Counted from the first letter of the stretch, positions 17,287 through 27,323 are shown. The stretch is DNA of 64,000 nucleotides from Methanofollis formosanus (GCF_019633745.1 NZ_CP037968.1:1494789-1558788); one strand, 5' to 3'. Notes: generated by a model from the sequence alone, not told the origin. Program-made: numbers and translations.

Positions 17287-18078
17287 ATGACGAAATATTT
17301 GATCAGACCTGAAACCCCTCATGAGGTTTGTCCTAACCTTCCTCCCAAAAGAGGACTCTCAATATCCATCTCTCTCACCATCCTCCTCGCACTGATCGCG
17401 CTCCCCGCATCATGCTCGGCCCTCCTGTCAGAAGAGCAGGTAACCATCACCATAACCTCCCCCCATGACGGGGCGGAGGGCTGGATCGATGTCGTTCCGC
17501 CCCACGTTGCCGTCGTCGGCGAGGTCGACGCCCCTTCCGGCATACAGTCCGTGCGTGTCAGGAGTGGAGTGGGGGAAGTCTCGTGCGGGAACGGAACGGA
17601 GTTCGCATGCTCGGTGCCGGTCGCGACCGGTGAGAACACCCTCACCGTCATCGCCGTCGACACGCTCGGGAACCAGGCCGAGAAAAGCCTGAACGTGACT
17701 GTCCATATCGGTCTGCCCCCGCCTCCGGCGATCACCGTCTCGGGCAGGGTGAGCGATCCCGGCGGCACCCCGATCGCCGGCGCATCGGTGAGATTTGAGT
17801 CGGAATTTTCGCTCGATAATGATCCGCTCTCGGTGACGACCACGACAGACGATGACGGGCACTACCTGATCGAAGACGCGATCGGGTATCGGCAGAATAT
17901 CACCGTCAGGAAGGAGGGCTATCTCCCCCTCCAGCGCGATATCATCTTTGAAAACCTGACAGACGAACTCGACCTCGAACTGGAGCCACAGCGTCGAACA
18001 ACGCCGGGATTTGATCTCCTGACCGGCATCTTCGCACTCCTCGGGGCATCGTTGATCGCTCTGGTCAGGAGAAGGTGA
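17287..18078 (+). CDS. Exported PGF-CTERM surface protein with carboxypeptidase-regulatory-like domain
   Basis: About 263 residues. A hydrophobic signal segment (LSISISLTILLALIALPA) is followed by a bacterial-Ig-like first domain (~60-145) and a carboxypeptidase-regulatory-like domain (VSGRVSDPGGTPIAGASVRF, ~155-235). The end is the sorting tail TPGFDLLTGIFALLGASL plus a basic RRR cluster. That PGF-helix-Arg tripartite tail is the archaeosortase A substrate signature, so the protein should be cleaved and lipid-anchored outside the cell. I chose the ATG at 17287 over a GTG upstream because it puts the signal segment near the N-terminus. Confidence 0.78.
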   Translation: MTKYLIRPETPHEVCPNLPPKRGLSISISLTILLALIALPASCSALLSEEQVTITITSPHDGAEGWIDVVPPHVAVVGEVDAPSGIQSVRVRSGVGEVSCGNGTEFACSVPVATGENTLTVIAVDTLGNQAEKSLNVTVHIGLPPPPAITVSGRVSDPGGTPIAGASVRFESEFSLDNDPLSVTTTTDDDGHYLIEDAIGYRQNITVRKEGYLPLQRDIIFENLTDELDLELEPQRRTTPGFDLLTGIFALLGASLIALVRRR

Positions 18079-18148
18079 AGGCACGCAGGTCTCGGGAAAG
18101 AAGAGGACCGACCGGACGGAACCGCATACCCAACATGGAAGACACACA

Positions 18149-18913
18149 ATGATGGACGACATCCCGCAGCCCGTAAAGATCCTCGGACTCATCGCGGCAC
18201 TCTTCGCCCTCTGCATCCTCTCATTCGGCATAAGTCTCACCACCGGAGCACCGGTCGAGAGCGGCGATCCGCCGGCAGGAATCGTCGAAGATGGGGCGAG
18301 TTATCAGGTCGAATGGACGCCGGCGGCGGAACCTGACGTCACCGTCTCCCTGAACAGCACCTTCAACTGGGGATCGATATGGATGTCCGGCGAGTGGCGA
18401 CATACGTGCGGAATATACAGTGTCGCAACCTCTGCATCCCCGGACCGCCAGAAGTACCGGGCCATCACCGGACAGCACACAGAGGTCAGGGTCGATACCC
18501 CCGAGATAGATTTCATCATCTTCCCCCATCTAAAGAATCCAAAGTACTTCGGAGGCCGCTCAGACCCTGAGCGCGGGATGGTGATCAGGGAGACAGCCGA
18601 TGAATACTACAGGTGCGTGGCATGGGAGTGGGCCTTCACAAAACTCGGCGCCACCACCTCCACAATATCTCATTATGCTATATGGGATCTCCGCCTCCCG
18701 CCGGATCGTTCCTGCCAGAGCACCGTCACCGACGCAGTAGATATGATCCATGGTGAGGAGATCATGCAGAGATGGAACATGACCATCGACCCCCTCCCCA
18801 ACCCCGAAGAGTTGAGCGGCGAGGAACTGGCACGGCACGGGATCAGGCAGGAGAGCTGGGGCCAGTACTTTGCGACCGGGGCCGTTCACCTGACTCCAGA
18901 GAGGAAAAAATGA
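18149..18913 (+). CDS. Membrane-anchored exported protein, unknown
   Basis: A 254-residue protein with one N-terminal transmembrane helix (ILGLIAALFALCILSFGISL) and an extracellular remainder rich in Trp, Tyr and Asn-x-Ser/Thr sites. The motif WDLRLPP in its second half recalls TARWDLSI in the split gene at 51.4 kb, a weak hint of a shared domain. It lies 70 bp after the PGF-CTERM gene. No family recognised. Confidence 0.6.
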   Translation: MMDDIPQPVKILGLIAALFALCILSFGISLTTGAPVESGDPPAGIVEDGASYQVEWTPAAEPDVTVSLNSTFNWGSIWMSGEWRHTCGIYSVATSASPDRQKYRAITGQHTEVRVDTPEIDFIIFPHLKNPKYFGGRSDPERGMVIRETADEYYRCVAWEWAFTKLGATTSTISHYAIWDLRLPPDRSCQSTVTDAVDMIHGEEIMQRWNMTIDPLPNPEELSGEELARHGIRQESWGQYFATGAVHLTPERKK

Positions 18914-19073
18914 CGACCCATCTTCAAAATCAAGAATAGTGATCCAAAAAAACACAAAATCAGACCCGAAAAGATAAATCCCATCACCGTGAAGAAGAGG
19001 TCTGGGATATGTCTGACTCCCCCACCGATCCCTGTTCAGAAAATCCACATCCGCACCCACGAGGCAGAATGCT

Positions 19074-19592
19074 ATGAAAAAAGAATATGTCGCCCTCTTG
19101 CTGGTCTCATGTTTCCTGGCGGTCTCGGTCGGCCTGATCCTTGTCGGCCAGGATATCAGGAGTTCACACCAGATCAGGACCGGCAAGACCGACACCCTCA
19201 GTGACGAGACATGGTACGATGTGGTCGAAAAGATCCAGGAGCGAGAGGAGGTCGTCTGCACCTACGGCACCCTCCCCGACCTCACCGACGAGACGCACCG
19301 GCGGGCCTGGATCAGTCGTCTCCAGGCCTATACAACGGTCCAGAAAAAGGAGATGATGCCGTACCTCTACCCGGACGGCCCGATACTCAGCCTGGGGTAC
19401 GACGTCCAGGGTTATGTCAAGGTCATGGTCCGCGAAAACTACACCGCCAGCGAGAACGAGACCGGGGTCTGGTATCGGATCCTCAAACTCTACGGTGAAA
19501 AGCGGGGGATCAAAGACATCCCAGTGAAAATCGTGGTCACATCTGACCGCACTCCAGAGATCAACATACCGGTCACGCTCCAGACCCCGTGA
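19074..19592 (+). CDS. Membrane-anchored small extracellular protein (YPDGP-type domain)
   Basis: A 172-residue protein: N-terminal anchor (VALLLVSCFLAVSVGLILVG), then a ~140-residue outside domain. LYPDGPILSLGYDVQGYVKV followed by an acidic stretch and an IPVKIV strand parallels the 14566-15057 protein. No enzymatic motif is apparent. Its upstream region (19000-19070) is gene-free but holds no clear TATA. Confidence 0.62.
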   Translation: MKKEYVALLLVSCFLAVSVGLILVGQDIRSSHQIRTGKTDTLSDETWYDVVEKIQEREEVVCTYGTLPDLTDETHRRAWISRLQAYTTVQKKEMMPYLYPDGPILSLGYDVQGYVKVMVRENYTASENETGVWYRILKLYGEKRGIKDIPVKIVVTSDRTPEINIPVTLQTP

Positions 19593-20032
19593 CGAACCGC
19601 TCGTGAACCGAAGGTTCAGGGAGACTATGGAGAAATATCAGAGGGGCTTTGTAGAATCAGGCATGGACCCCGGGCGCAAGCATACGCGATGAACATGCTT
19701 GTGGCCCCTCCGTGTGAGGATGGATCGATCCTTGATCCTTCTTCTTGCGTTCGATGAGCGAACAGAAATCAAGCATTGTGCCGCCCCCGCCTATCCTCGT
19801 CGTAGGGGGTCCGGGGTGTTCCCCCCCGGCGCGAGACGAAGGGAAAGAGTCTGCGATGAGGGCGACACGCCTGATCATCACGCTCGCATCCGGAAAAAGT
19901 TCGGGGATCAACAGAGCCATCAGAGACATTTTTCATGGCAATGCCCTGATGAAGATCGATCGTTATACTCTCTTTTTTCCTCGCCCTACCCGAATGGTTA
20001 CAGACAAATCCCCCCGCACCCCAGTATATTCT
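19593..20032. other. 440-bp gap with composite repeat and dapF leader
   Basis: The first 280 bp is C+B repeat copy 3. The rest leads to dapF, with a TATA-like TCGTTATACTCTC near 19960 followed by a pyrimidine-rich stretch. The frame of dapF stays open upstream through the repeat, but that part is not DapF-like. Confidence 0.55.
19645..19880 (+). repeat. Composite repeat C+B, copy 3
   Basis: Family C GGCTTTGTAGAATC with CAAGCATACGCGATGAA, then a linker with TGCGTTCGATGAGCGAA, then family B TATCCTCGTCGTAGGGGG and CCCCCCGGCGCGAGACG from ~19782. The linker closely resembles that of copy 4 at 28.0 kb, so the linker belongs to the element. Confidence 0.7.
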
Positions 20033-20854
20033 ATGGAGATCACGTTCACCAAACTCCACGGCAACGGCAACGACTTCATCCTCATCGACGAAATGAACGG
20101 GCCGGTCATCCCCGACGAGATGAAGGCCCCCTTCGCCGCCCTGTACTGCGACCGCCGCTTCGGGATCGGCGGCGACGGGGTTCTCTTCATCTCACCCTCC
20201 GAGACCGCAGACGTGAAGATGCGCCTCTTCCAGCCTGACGAGAGCGAGGCCGAGATGTGCGGGAACGGGATCCGGTGCCTGGCAAAGTACGCCCATGACG
20301 CGGGATATGCCCGGGACACCTGCACCGTCGAGACCCTCGCCGGCGTCATGCCGGTGGAGATGGGCTACGACGAGGAAGGCGAGTTCTGGGCAACGATCGA
20401 GATGGTCGACCCGGCCTTCGAGCGTTCCACCATCCCGGCACTCGGGGAGGGCGAGTACACCGAGGAGATCGGCGGGTTCACCGTCCACGCCGCAAATACC
20501 GGCGTCCCCCACGCCGTGGTCTTCGTCGACGACCTCGAAGCAGTCGAGATCATGGCCGTCGCACCCTCCATCCGCCGGCACCCCACCTTCCCGAAGGGCG
20601 CGAACGTCAACTTCGTGCAGCTCAACGGCGGGGAATCGCTCAGGATCAGGACCTTCGAGCGGGGCGTCGAGGGCGAGACCGAGTCCTGCGGCACCGGTGC
20701 CACCGCATCGGCCGCCGTCGCCCACCACCTGGGGCTTGTCGGCCCCGAGGTGAGGGTCGAGACCCGCGGCGGCCCCCTGGTGATCGGGTGCGGCGAGAAG
20801 ACCACCATGACCGGCCCGGCGACCACGGTCTTCTCGGGCGTCATCGAAGGGTGA
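20033..20854 (+). CDS. dapF: Diaminopimelate epimerase
   Basis: A 273-residue cytosolic enzyme converting LL- to meso-diaminopimelate in lysine biosynthesis. The two catalytic cysteines are Cys76 in EMCGNGIRC and Cys219 in ESCGTGATA, and LHGNGNDFI marks the N-terminus. The start MEITFTKLHGNGND matches the family; the longer upstream reading is repeat sequence. A T8 run follows the stop. In a methanogen without murein this serves lysine synthesis, presumably by the DapL/DapF branch; the other genes are not here. Confidence 0.95.
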   Translation: MEITFTKLHGNGNDFILIDEMNGPVIPDEMKAPFAALYCDRRFGIGGDGVLFISPSETADVKMRLFQPDESEAEMCGNGIRCLAKYAHDAGYARDTCTVETLAGVMPVEMGYDEEGEFWATIEMVDPAFERSTIPALGEGEYTEEIGGFTVHAANTGVPHAVVFVDDLEAVEIMAVAPSIRRHPTFPKGANVNFVQLNGGESLRIRTFERGVEGETESCGTGATASAAVAHHLGLVGPEVRVETRGGPLVIGCGEKTTMTGPATTVFSGVIEG

Positions 20855-20861
20855 AGGGATC

Positions 20862-20884
20862 CAAAAACCCCTCTTTTTTTTCGG
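20862..20884 (+). terminator. T-rich terminator after dapF
   Basis: A T8 run at about 20873-20881, within 30 bp of the stop. Confidence 0.5.
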
Positions 20885-20979
20885 CGCGGCAGATTTCCCC
20901 GGAGCGGTTCGTCATCACTCAGATGGTGAACCAGTAGATATCCCCGGTCGCGCCTTCACGACAGAAGCGCAGACAGGAA

Positions 20980-21190
20980 CGGCACCCCTTGCCGCCCCCG
21001 CCTATCCTCGTCGTGAGGGGGCCCGGAGGGTGCAACCCCCCGGCGCGAGACGACAATGAAGATCCTGCAATGGGGCGGCCCCCGATACCAAGTCGCCCTT
21101 ATCCTTTTGCCGATCGATCTCATGCCTTCCCCCATCAATCGCGCCGGGGTTTGCGACCCCCGGACCCCCTCACCAGGATTGAGTGGAGAG
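20980..21190 (+). repeat. Family B hairpin repeat without family C
   Basis: TATCCTCGTCGTGAGGGGG and AACCCCCCGGCGCGAGACG followed by a GAAGATCCTGC block. A second GCGCCGGGGT stem lies near 21147. It occupies most of the 367-bp convergent gap between dapF and radB; nothing else is seen there. Confidence 0.65.
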
Positions 21191-21221
21191 GGCAGAGAGA
21201 TAACCGAGAAAAGGTTGGCGT

Positions 21222-21899
21222 CTACCGCTCGACCTTCCGGATCCCCTCGTCGGTGATCACGTAGTCGAAACAGATGTCGGCAGGACGTGAGCGGTGCTTC
21301 TCGAGCACCACCCGCCTGACTCCGTCCTTCCGCTTCTCGATGCGCAGGATCGCCTTGGAGAGATGGCCCAGCGCCGTCCCGCCCAGCCCGAAGTAGACAT
21401 CGGTGTCGATGTCCTGGTAGACCTGATTGGTGATCAGCACCGGCACCTCGTAGCGCTTTGCGTAGCCAAGGAGAAGCACCATATGCCGGGAAAGCGTCCT
21501 GAGGCCGTCCTTCTTTGTCCCGAGCTCTGAACGATACAGGGCGGTGGCGGAGTCCATCACGATCAGCCCCACCTTCCGCGCCCGCAGGAGGGCCTCGCAC
21601 TCGTTGATCATCACGCCTTCCTGGACAAAATCGACCGGTTCATAGAGGTACAGCCGGTCGGCCAGGGCCTCCGCCTCGCCGCCGGCGATCTGCTCGAAAC
21701 GGTCGGCCGAGAAGCCCTCGGTGTCGATGTAGACCACCGCCTCCCCGCCCCGCAGACAGGCGACCGCGGCCATCACCGCAATGGTCGACTTGCCCGAACC
21801 GGGTTCACCGTAGACCTGGGTGATCGTCCGGCGTTCCAGCCCGCCGCCGAGAAGGTCGTCGAGGGGTATCGAACCGGTGCTCATCTTCGCGGCCCTCAT
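21222..21899 (-). CDS. radB: DNA repair and recombination protein RadB
   Basis: A 225-residue RecA-family ATPase lacking the N-terminal helix-hairpin-helix domain of RadA, as expected of RadB. Walker A is GEPGSGKS, Walker B LIVMDSA, and LITNQVYQD matches the L2-side motif. RadB is a euryarchaeal RadA paralogue that assists homologous recombination. The start overlaps the larC stop as ATGA, so the two are translationally coupled. Confidence 0.93.
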   Translation of the reverse strand: MRAAKMSTGSIPLDDLLGGGLERRTITQVYGEPGSGKSTIAVMAAVACLRGGEAVVYIDTEGFSADRFEQIAGGEAEALADRLYLYEPVDFVQEGVMINECEALLRARKVGLIVMDSATALYRSELGTKKDGLRTLSRHMVLLLGYAKRYEVPVLITNQVYQDIDTDVYFGLGGTALGHLSKAILRIEKRKDGVRRVVLEKHRSRPADICFDYVITDEGIRKVER

Positions 21900-23080
21900 G
21901 CATCGCTCCCTTCAAACCGCTTCCAGGCCGCCTCCTCGACGAGACGGGCGACCGTCCTCACCGGGATGCCCAGGGACGAGGCCCAGGCCCGCACCTCGTC
22001 GGACTCGGCCTTCACCGAGGAGACCGCCCCGGCAAGATACCCGACCTTCACATGCACCGTCCGCCGCTCGCCCCCGACCTCGACCTCGACCGGCACCTCC
22101 CGGCGCTCCAGCACGCTCCGGTGGACCGAGGGGATGCACCGCACCCCGAGAGTACCGAGTTCGCGGGCAAGGATCCCGGTGAGTGCCGGGCCGTCGGCCG
22201 GACGGCAGACCACCCTGACCAGATGACCGGCCCGCCCCTTCTTCATCACCGCCGGGAGCACCGAGACGTCCCGCGCCCCGGCCGCGAAGAGGAGGTCCAT
22301 GCAGTGGCCGAGCACCTCGCCGGTCACGTCGTCCACGTTGGTCTCGAGCACGTCCACCTCGTCCGCGAGGGCCGGCGGCGCCACATTCAGGAGGACGGCC
22401 CTGAGCACATTGGGCGTCTCCTCGGGGTCACGAGTCCCGGCACCGTACCCGATCCCCGTCACGCTCGCCGGCCCGAGGTCGGCGGGCCGGAGCGTTGCGA
22501 ACTCGGCCAGGAGCGCCGCACCCGTCGGGGTGCAGAGTTCGCCGTCCCCGACGCCGAACCTGGTCTCCAGCGTCGACGCCGCCAGGACCGCCAGGGTCGC
22601 CGGGGCCGGGACCGGGATCAGGCCGTGGGCCGCCCTGACCTTCCCTGACCCCAGGGCGATCGGCATCACCGCGACGCCGTCGACCGCAAGACTCTCCAGG
22701 GCCGTGCACGCCCCGAGCACGTCGGCGATCGCATCGTCGGCCCCGACCTCGTGGAAGTGGGCATGTTCGCCGTGGATGCTCTCCTCGGCCTCCGCGATCC
22801 TCTGAAAAACCCTCTTTGCCCGTTCGATCGCCGGCCGCGGCGCGTCGGCACCCTCCACGATCTCAAGCACCTGGTGGAGGTGCCGGTGGGCCGGGCCGGC
22901 CCTGGTCTCCACCCGCACCGCCGAGATCCCACACCTTTTCACGCGGGAGAAGAGCGGGTCGGCCACCACCGAGGCCATCGCCCTCCTGACAACCGTCTCG
23001 TCCGCACCGACGGCAAGGAGCGCCCCGATGGTCATGTCGCCCGCCGCACCGTGAAAGGGATCAAAGAGAAGAATTCGCAT
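21896..23080 (-). CDS. larC: LarC-type nickel insertion protein
   Basis: A 394-residue LarC/UPF0272 protein starting MRILLFDPFHGAAGDM, the family hallmark. ELCTPTGAALL and the C-terminal VETNVDDVTGEV segment are also typical. In bacteria LarC is a CTP-dependent cyclometallase that inserts Ni into the lactate-racemase pincer cofactor and is often encoded as two frames. Here one frame covers both parts. No larA, larB or larE gene is nearby, so the Ni role is family inference. It is divergent from cdc48 across a 44-bp gap that contains TTATAAAT. Confidence 0.88.
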   Translation of the reverse strand: MRILLFDPFHGAAGDMTIGALLAVGADETVVRRAMASVVADPLFSRVKRCGISAVRVETRAGPAHRHLHQVLEIVEGADAPRPAIERAKRVFQRIAEAEESIHGEHAHFHEVGADDAIADVLGACTALESLAVDGVAVMPIALGSGKVRAAHGLIPVPAPATLAVLAASTLETRFGVGDGELCTPTGAALLAEFATLRPADLGPASVTGIGYGAGTRDPEETPNVLRAVLLNVAPPALADEVDVLETNVDDVTGEVLGHCMDLLFAAGARDVSVLPAVMKKGRAGHLVRVVCRPADGPALTGILARELGTLGVRCIPSVHRSVLERREVPVEVEVGGERRTVHVKVGYLAGAVSSVKAESDEVRAWASSLGIPVRTVARLVEEAAWKRFEGSDA

Positions 23081-23124
23081 ACTGTGGCAGTACTTATAAA
23101 TCAGGGCGTATATGATTGTAACGA

Positions 23125-25542
23125 ATGCCTGAAATGTATCTGAAAGTCGACAGGGCATATCCGGAGGACCAGGGCGGGGGGAAGGCACGCCTGGATCCTG
23201 ACACCATGCTCCAGCTGCGACTCTCGCCCGGCGACCTCGTCGAGGTCGTCGGGAAACGTCGGACCATCGCCAAGGTCTGGCGGGCGATGGTCTCCGACTG
23301 GCAGCAGGGAAAGATGCGGGTTGACAAGTTCACGCGGGAGAACGCGGAGGTCGCGGTCGGGGACAAAGTACTCGTGCGGAAGGCCGAGACCGAGGTCGAG
23401 GCAGAACGGGTCGTCCTCGCACCGCCCGAAGATCTGCCCCGCCAGGTCCCGATCAACTACCAGAGCGTCGTCAACCACCTCATCGACTTCCCGATCGCCA
23501 AGAACGACTCCGTCCCGATCCAGGCCGGGCTTCCCTTCATGCAGCCCCAGATCGTGGCCTTCAAGGCGGTCGTCGTCGAGCCCGAAGATGCGATCATCAT
23601 CACCAAGAACACCAAGGTCGAGTTCTCAGAGAAACCGGCGGCCGGGTTCGAAGGCGGCAAAAAACTCTCGTACGAGGACATCGGCGGGCTCAAAGACGAA
23701 CTGCAGCGGGTGCGGGAGACGATCGAACTGCCGATGCGTCACCCCGAACTTTTTAGAAAACTCGGGATCGACCCGCCGAAGGGCGTGCTCCTGTACGGGC
23801 CGCCGGGCACCGGCAAGACGCTCATCGCCAAGGCCGTCGCCTCCGAGAGCGGGGCGCACTTCATCTCCATCGCGGGCCCCGAGGTGATCTCCAAGTATTA
23901 CGGCGAGTCAGAACAGCGGCTGCGCGAGGTCTTCGACGACGCCCGACAGAACGCACCCTCGATCGTCTTCATCGACGAACTCGACTCCATCGCCCCGAAG
24001 CGCGAGGAGGTCACCGGCGAGGTCGAACGGCGGGTGGTCGCCCAGCTCCTCACCATGATGGACGGGCTCGAGGAGCGGGGGCAGGTCGTCGTGATCGGGG
24101 CGACGAACCGTCTCGACGCCATCGATGCGGCGCTCAGGCGGCCGGGACGTTTCGACCGGGAGATCGAGATCGCGGTCCCGAACGAACGCGACCGGACCGA
24201 GGTGCTCAAGATCCACACCCGCGGGATGCCCCTTGCCGAGGACGTCAGCCTCGAGGAGATGGCCAGACAGACCCACGGCTTTGTCGGCGCCGACCTTGCG
24301 GCACTGGCGCGTGAGGGAGCGATAAGGGCGCTGCGCCGGTACATGCCCCAGATCGATCTCGAAGAGGACGAGATCCCGCCCGAGGTCCTGGAGACGATGG
24401 AGGTGCAGGCCGGCGACTTCCGCGAGTCGCTCCGCGACGTCTCGCCCAGTGCCATGCGCGAGGTGCTGCTCGAGGTTTCTCATGTGACCTGGGAAGACGT
24501 CGGCGGCCTGGAGTCCGAGAAGGAGGAGGTGCGCGAGGCCGTCGAGTACCCACTCACCGACCGGACGCGTTTCGAAGACCTGGGGATCGAACCGCCGCGG
24601 GGCGTGCTCCTGTACGGCCCGCCCGGTACCGGCAAGACGCTCATCGCGAAGGCCGTCGCCTCGGAGAGCGGGGCGAACTTCATCCCGGTGAGGGGGCCGC
24701 AGCTCCTCTCCAAGTGGGTCGGCGAGTCCGAACGGGCGGTGCGCGAGGTCTTCAAGAAGGCCAGGCAGGTGGCGCCGTCCATCATCTTCTTCGACGAACT
24801 CGATGCCCTCGCCCCGGCCAGGGGAGCAGGGGCGGAGAGCCATGTGGTCGAGAGCGTGCTCAACCAGATCCTGACCGAGATGGACGGGCTCACCGAGAGA
24901 GGCGACGTGGTGGTGATGGGAGCGACGAACCGGCCCGACATCGTCGACCCCGCCCTGCTCAGGCCGGGCCGCTTCGACCGGCTCGTCTATATCGGGGCGC
25001 CTGACCGGAAAGGCCGGGCCAAGATCCTCGGGATCCACACGCGCCACATGCCACTCGAGGGCTCCACGATGAACGAAGCGGTGGCGATGACCGACGGGCT
25101 CGACACCTCGGCGATCGAGGAGAGCGTCGCCGCTCTGCCGACCGAGGGATCGCCCACCATTGCAAATCTCAGGGACGCCGTCGCGGGAGTCGAGAAAGGA
25201 GCGGGCGAGCCCCTCTCGGCCTGGGCGCGGCGGAGGCTCCTCACCGACCAGCTCGCCGCCCGCGGCACGCCGCTCGCCGACCCGGTGCGTGACGAGATCG
25301 TCTGGGCGATCGCCAAGATGACCGAGGGCTATGTCGGTTCAGACCTGGAGGCCCTCTGCCGCGAGGCCGGGATGCTTGCCATGCGGGAGAAACAACCCGT
25401 CGTCACGAAGGAACAGCTTGAACTGGCGGCCAAGAGGGTACATCCGACGATGAACGAGCGGATCAAAGACTACTACGGCCGGGTGCGGGAGCACTTCAAG
25501 GGCGGTCTGCCCGAACAGGTCCAGCCGCCGGAATATCAGTGA
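23125..25542 (+). CDS. CDC48/VAT-type AAA+ ATPase with a D2 insertion
   Basis: An 805-residue hexameric unfoldase of the VCP/CDC48 family: N-terminal double-psi barrel (1-~180), D1 with Walker A GPPGTGKT at 225-232 and Walker [10 protein letters not shown]2 with GPPGTGKT at 498-505 and IIFFDELD. It unfolds substrates for the proteasome and extracts proteins from complexes. D2 is odd: between HTRHMPLEG (~646) and [11 protein letters not shown] (~730) lie about 80 residues where homologues have ~10-15. The extra piece is Ala/Glu-rich and probably helical. Confidence 0.95.
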   Translation: MPEMYLKVDRAYPEDQGGGKARLDPDTMLQLRLSPGDLVEVVGKRRTIAKVWRAMVSDWQQGKMRVDKFTRENAEVAVGDKVLVRKAETEVEAERVVLAPPEDLPRQVPINYQSVVNHLIDFPIAKNDSVPIQAGLPFMQPQIVAFKAVVVEPEDAIIITKNTKVEFSEKPAAGFEGGKKLSYEDIGGLKDELQRVRETIELPMRHPELFRKLGIDPPKGVLLYGPPGTGKTLIAKAVASESGAHFISIAGPEVISKYYGESEQRLREVFDDARQNAPSIVFIDELDSIAPKREEVTGEVERRVVAQLLTMMDGLEERGQVVVIGATNRLDAIDAALRRPGRFDREIEIAVPNERDRTEVLKIHTRGMPLAEDVSLEEMARQTHGFVGADLAALAREGAIRALRRYMPQIDLEEDEIPPEVLETMEVQAGDFRESLRDVSPSAMREVLLEVSHVTWEDVGGLESEKEEVREAVEYPLTDRTRFEDLGIEPPRGVLLYGPPGTGKTLIAKAVASESGANFIPVRGPQLLSKWVGESERAVREVFKKARQVAPSIIFFDELDALAPARGAGAESHVVESVLNQILTEMDGLTERGDVVVMGATNRPDIVDPALLRPGRFDRLVYIGAPDRKGRAKILGIHTRHMPLEGSTMNEAVAMTDGLDTSAIEESVAALPTEGSPTIANLRDAVAGVEKGAGEPLSAWARRRLLTDQLAARGTPLADPVRDEIVWAIAKMTEGYVGSDLEALCREAGMLAMREKQPVVTKEQLELAAKRVHPTMNERIKDYYGRVREHFKGGLPEQVQPPEYQ

Positions 25543-25591
25543 ACCGGGAACCCCCCGCCCCCTCTTCTTCCATCCTGCACCCGAAGGGGTA

Positions 25592-25603
25592 CAGTATATA
25601 ACA
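25592..25603 (+). promoter_or_regulatory. TATA box for the acyl-CoA synthetase gene
   Basis: CAGTATATAACA lies about 55-65 bp before the ATG. The 8-bp palindrome ATGTACAT follows within 10 bp and could be an operator half. Confidence 0.45.
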
Positions 25604-25655
25604 TGATGTACATACATATCCATTGAAGATAATATCTGGCTATCAGGAGTCGTCC

Positions 25656-27200
25656 ATGCAAAACATCACTACCTTCCTCGACGTCAACGCCAGGACCTGC
25701 GATGGTGCGGCGTTCGTCTTCGCAAAAGACGGGAGGGCTTATACCTATGCAGACCTGCGGGACGCCGCAGCCGCGATCGCCGGAGGTCTTACGGCCCGCG
25801 GCGTGACCAGAGGCGACCGGATCTGTATCTATCTCGACACCTCCCCCGAATACCTCCTCTCGTACCTGGGGATCTGGCGGATCGGGGCGGTCGCGGTCCC
25901 GACCAACGCCGTCTACCACGAAGACGAGGTGGCATATGCCCTCAACGATTCAGGGGCGGTGGCGGTGATCACCGACGAGGCGCACGTCCCCACGGTCAGG
26001 GCGGTGCAGGAGAGATGTCCGGCCCTCAGACATACCTGTGTTGTCGGGGTCGCCGCGGAGGGAGAGACCGCATGGGACGATCTCCTGAACGCCTCCCCCC
26101 TCGGGCAGGCGGCCGGGTGCCGGCCCGACGACCTCTGTCAGCTCCAGTATACCTCGGGGACCACCGGGCGGCCGAAGGGTGCGATGCTCACGCAGGGCAA
26201 CTGGATGAACGCCCTCGCCACGCAGGAGGAGGTGCTCGGTCTCAGCGGAGACGACGTCTACCTCGGGATCTATCCGATGGGGCATGTCGGTCTCTCATGG
26301 GGCCTGGCGACCCTGAAGGCCGGGGGCACCTGGGTCTGTATGGACCGTTTCGACCTGGATATGTATCTCGGTCTCGCCCGGGAATACAGGGCCACCGTGC
26401 TCGCGGCGATGCCGCCAGTGATCCACTCCCTGATCCGGGCCGGGCCCGAGACCGAAGATGCCCTGAAGAGTGCGAGGTCGGTCATATCAGGGGGCGGGCC
26501 GCTCCTCCCGGTGATCTGGGAAGAGTTCGACCGCCGGTTCGGGGTTCCGATCGTAAACTCATACGGGCTCTCCGAGACGATCGTCATCGGTTCAGGGACC
26601 GCGACCAGGCCCGACACCTACGATCTCCACAAGGGCTACCGTTCGGTCGGGGCGCCGGTCGGGTACGCCGAGGCGAAGGTGGTCGCCGAAGACGACCCCG
26701 ACCGCGAACTCCCGCCCGGCGAGGTGGGCGAGATCGCGCTGCGTGGCCCGTCCGTGGCACTGGGCTACTGGGGGATGCCCGAGGCGACCGAGGCGGCCTT
26801 CCGTCCCGACGGCTGGTTCCTGACCGGTGACCTCGGGTACCTGGACGAGGACGGCGTGCTCTTCGTCACCGACCGGAAGAAGGACATGATCATCATGTCC
26901 GGGTGGAAGATCTATCCGACCGAGGTCGAGAACGTGATCATCGACCACCCCGCCATTGCGGACGTCGCGATCTTCGCCTGTCCCGACGAACGCCGGGGCG
27001 AGGTGCCGGTGGCGGCCGTGGTGATGAACGCGGGGCAGTCGATCACCATGGACGAACTGAACCGGTACTGCAGGGAGCGGCTCGCCGGATACAAGGTGCC
27101 CCGCAGCATGGTCGTCCTCGACCACCTCCCCAGGGTAAGCGGATGGAAACTGCTCAGGCGGACGCTTCGAGAAGAGCATACCGCAAACCCGACAGAATAA
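25656..27200 (+). CDS. AMP-forming acyl-CoA synthetase (ANL family)
   Basis: About 514 residues. ATP-binding motif YTSGTTGRPKGAM, adenylate motif SYGLSETIV, hinge region TDRKKDMII and SGWKIYPTEVE are all present. The catalytic lysine near the C-terminus lies in PRVSGWKLLRR, where the residue before Lys is Trp instead of the near-universal Gly. It activates a carboxylic acid to acyl-CoA; closest in style to medium/long-chain fatty-acid ligases, but the acid is not known. The ATG at 25656 is preceded by AGGAG at 6 bp. Confidence 0.85.
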   Translation: MQNITTFLDVNARTCDGAAFVFAKDGRAYTYADLRDAAAAIAGGLTARGVTRGDRICIYLDTSPEYLLSYLGIWRIGAVAVPTNAVYHEDEVAYALNDSGAVAVITDEAHVPTVRAVQERCPALRHTCVVGVAAEGETAWDDLLNASPLGQAAGCRPDDLCQLQYTSGTTGRPKGAMLTQGNWMNALATQEEVLGLSGDDVYLGIYPMGHVGLSWGLATLKAGGTWVCMDRFDLDMYLGLAREYRATVLAAMPPVIHSLIRAGPETEDALKSARSVISGGGPLLPVIWEEFDRRFGVPIVNSYGLSETIVIGSGTATRPDTYDLHKGYRSVGAPVGYAEAKVVAEDDPDRELPPGEVGEIALRGPSVALGYWGMPEATEAAFRPDGWFLTGDLGYLDEDGVLFVTDRKKDMIIMSGWKIYPTEVENVIIDHPAIADVAIFACPDERRGEVPVAAVVMNAGQSITMDELNRYCRERLAGYKVPRSMVVLDHLPRVSGWKLLRRTLREEHTANPTE

Positions 27201-27323
27201 TCTCATTTTTAAGGGGGGCTGGAGGGCCCCACCCGGATCGTTCAGAAGGGTTCAAAAAGAGGCGTGCAAAATAACTGGTAAGGTTTATTGCTGCACATCG
27301 TTATGTGTAGTGCGGAGGAAAGC

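Noticed and set aside
19745-20032. N-terminal extension of DapF
   Set aside because: The frame is open but passes through repeat B and gives a sequence unlike any DapF; MEITFTKLHGNGND is the natural start.
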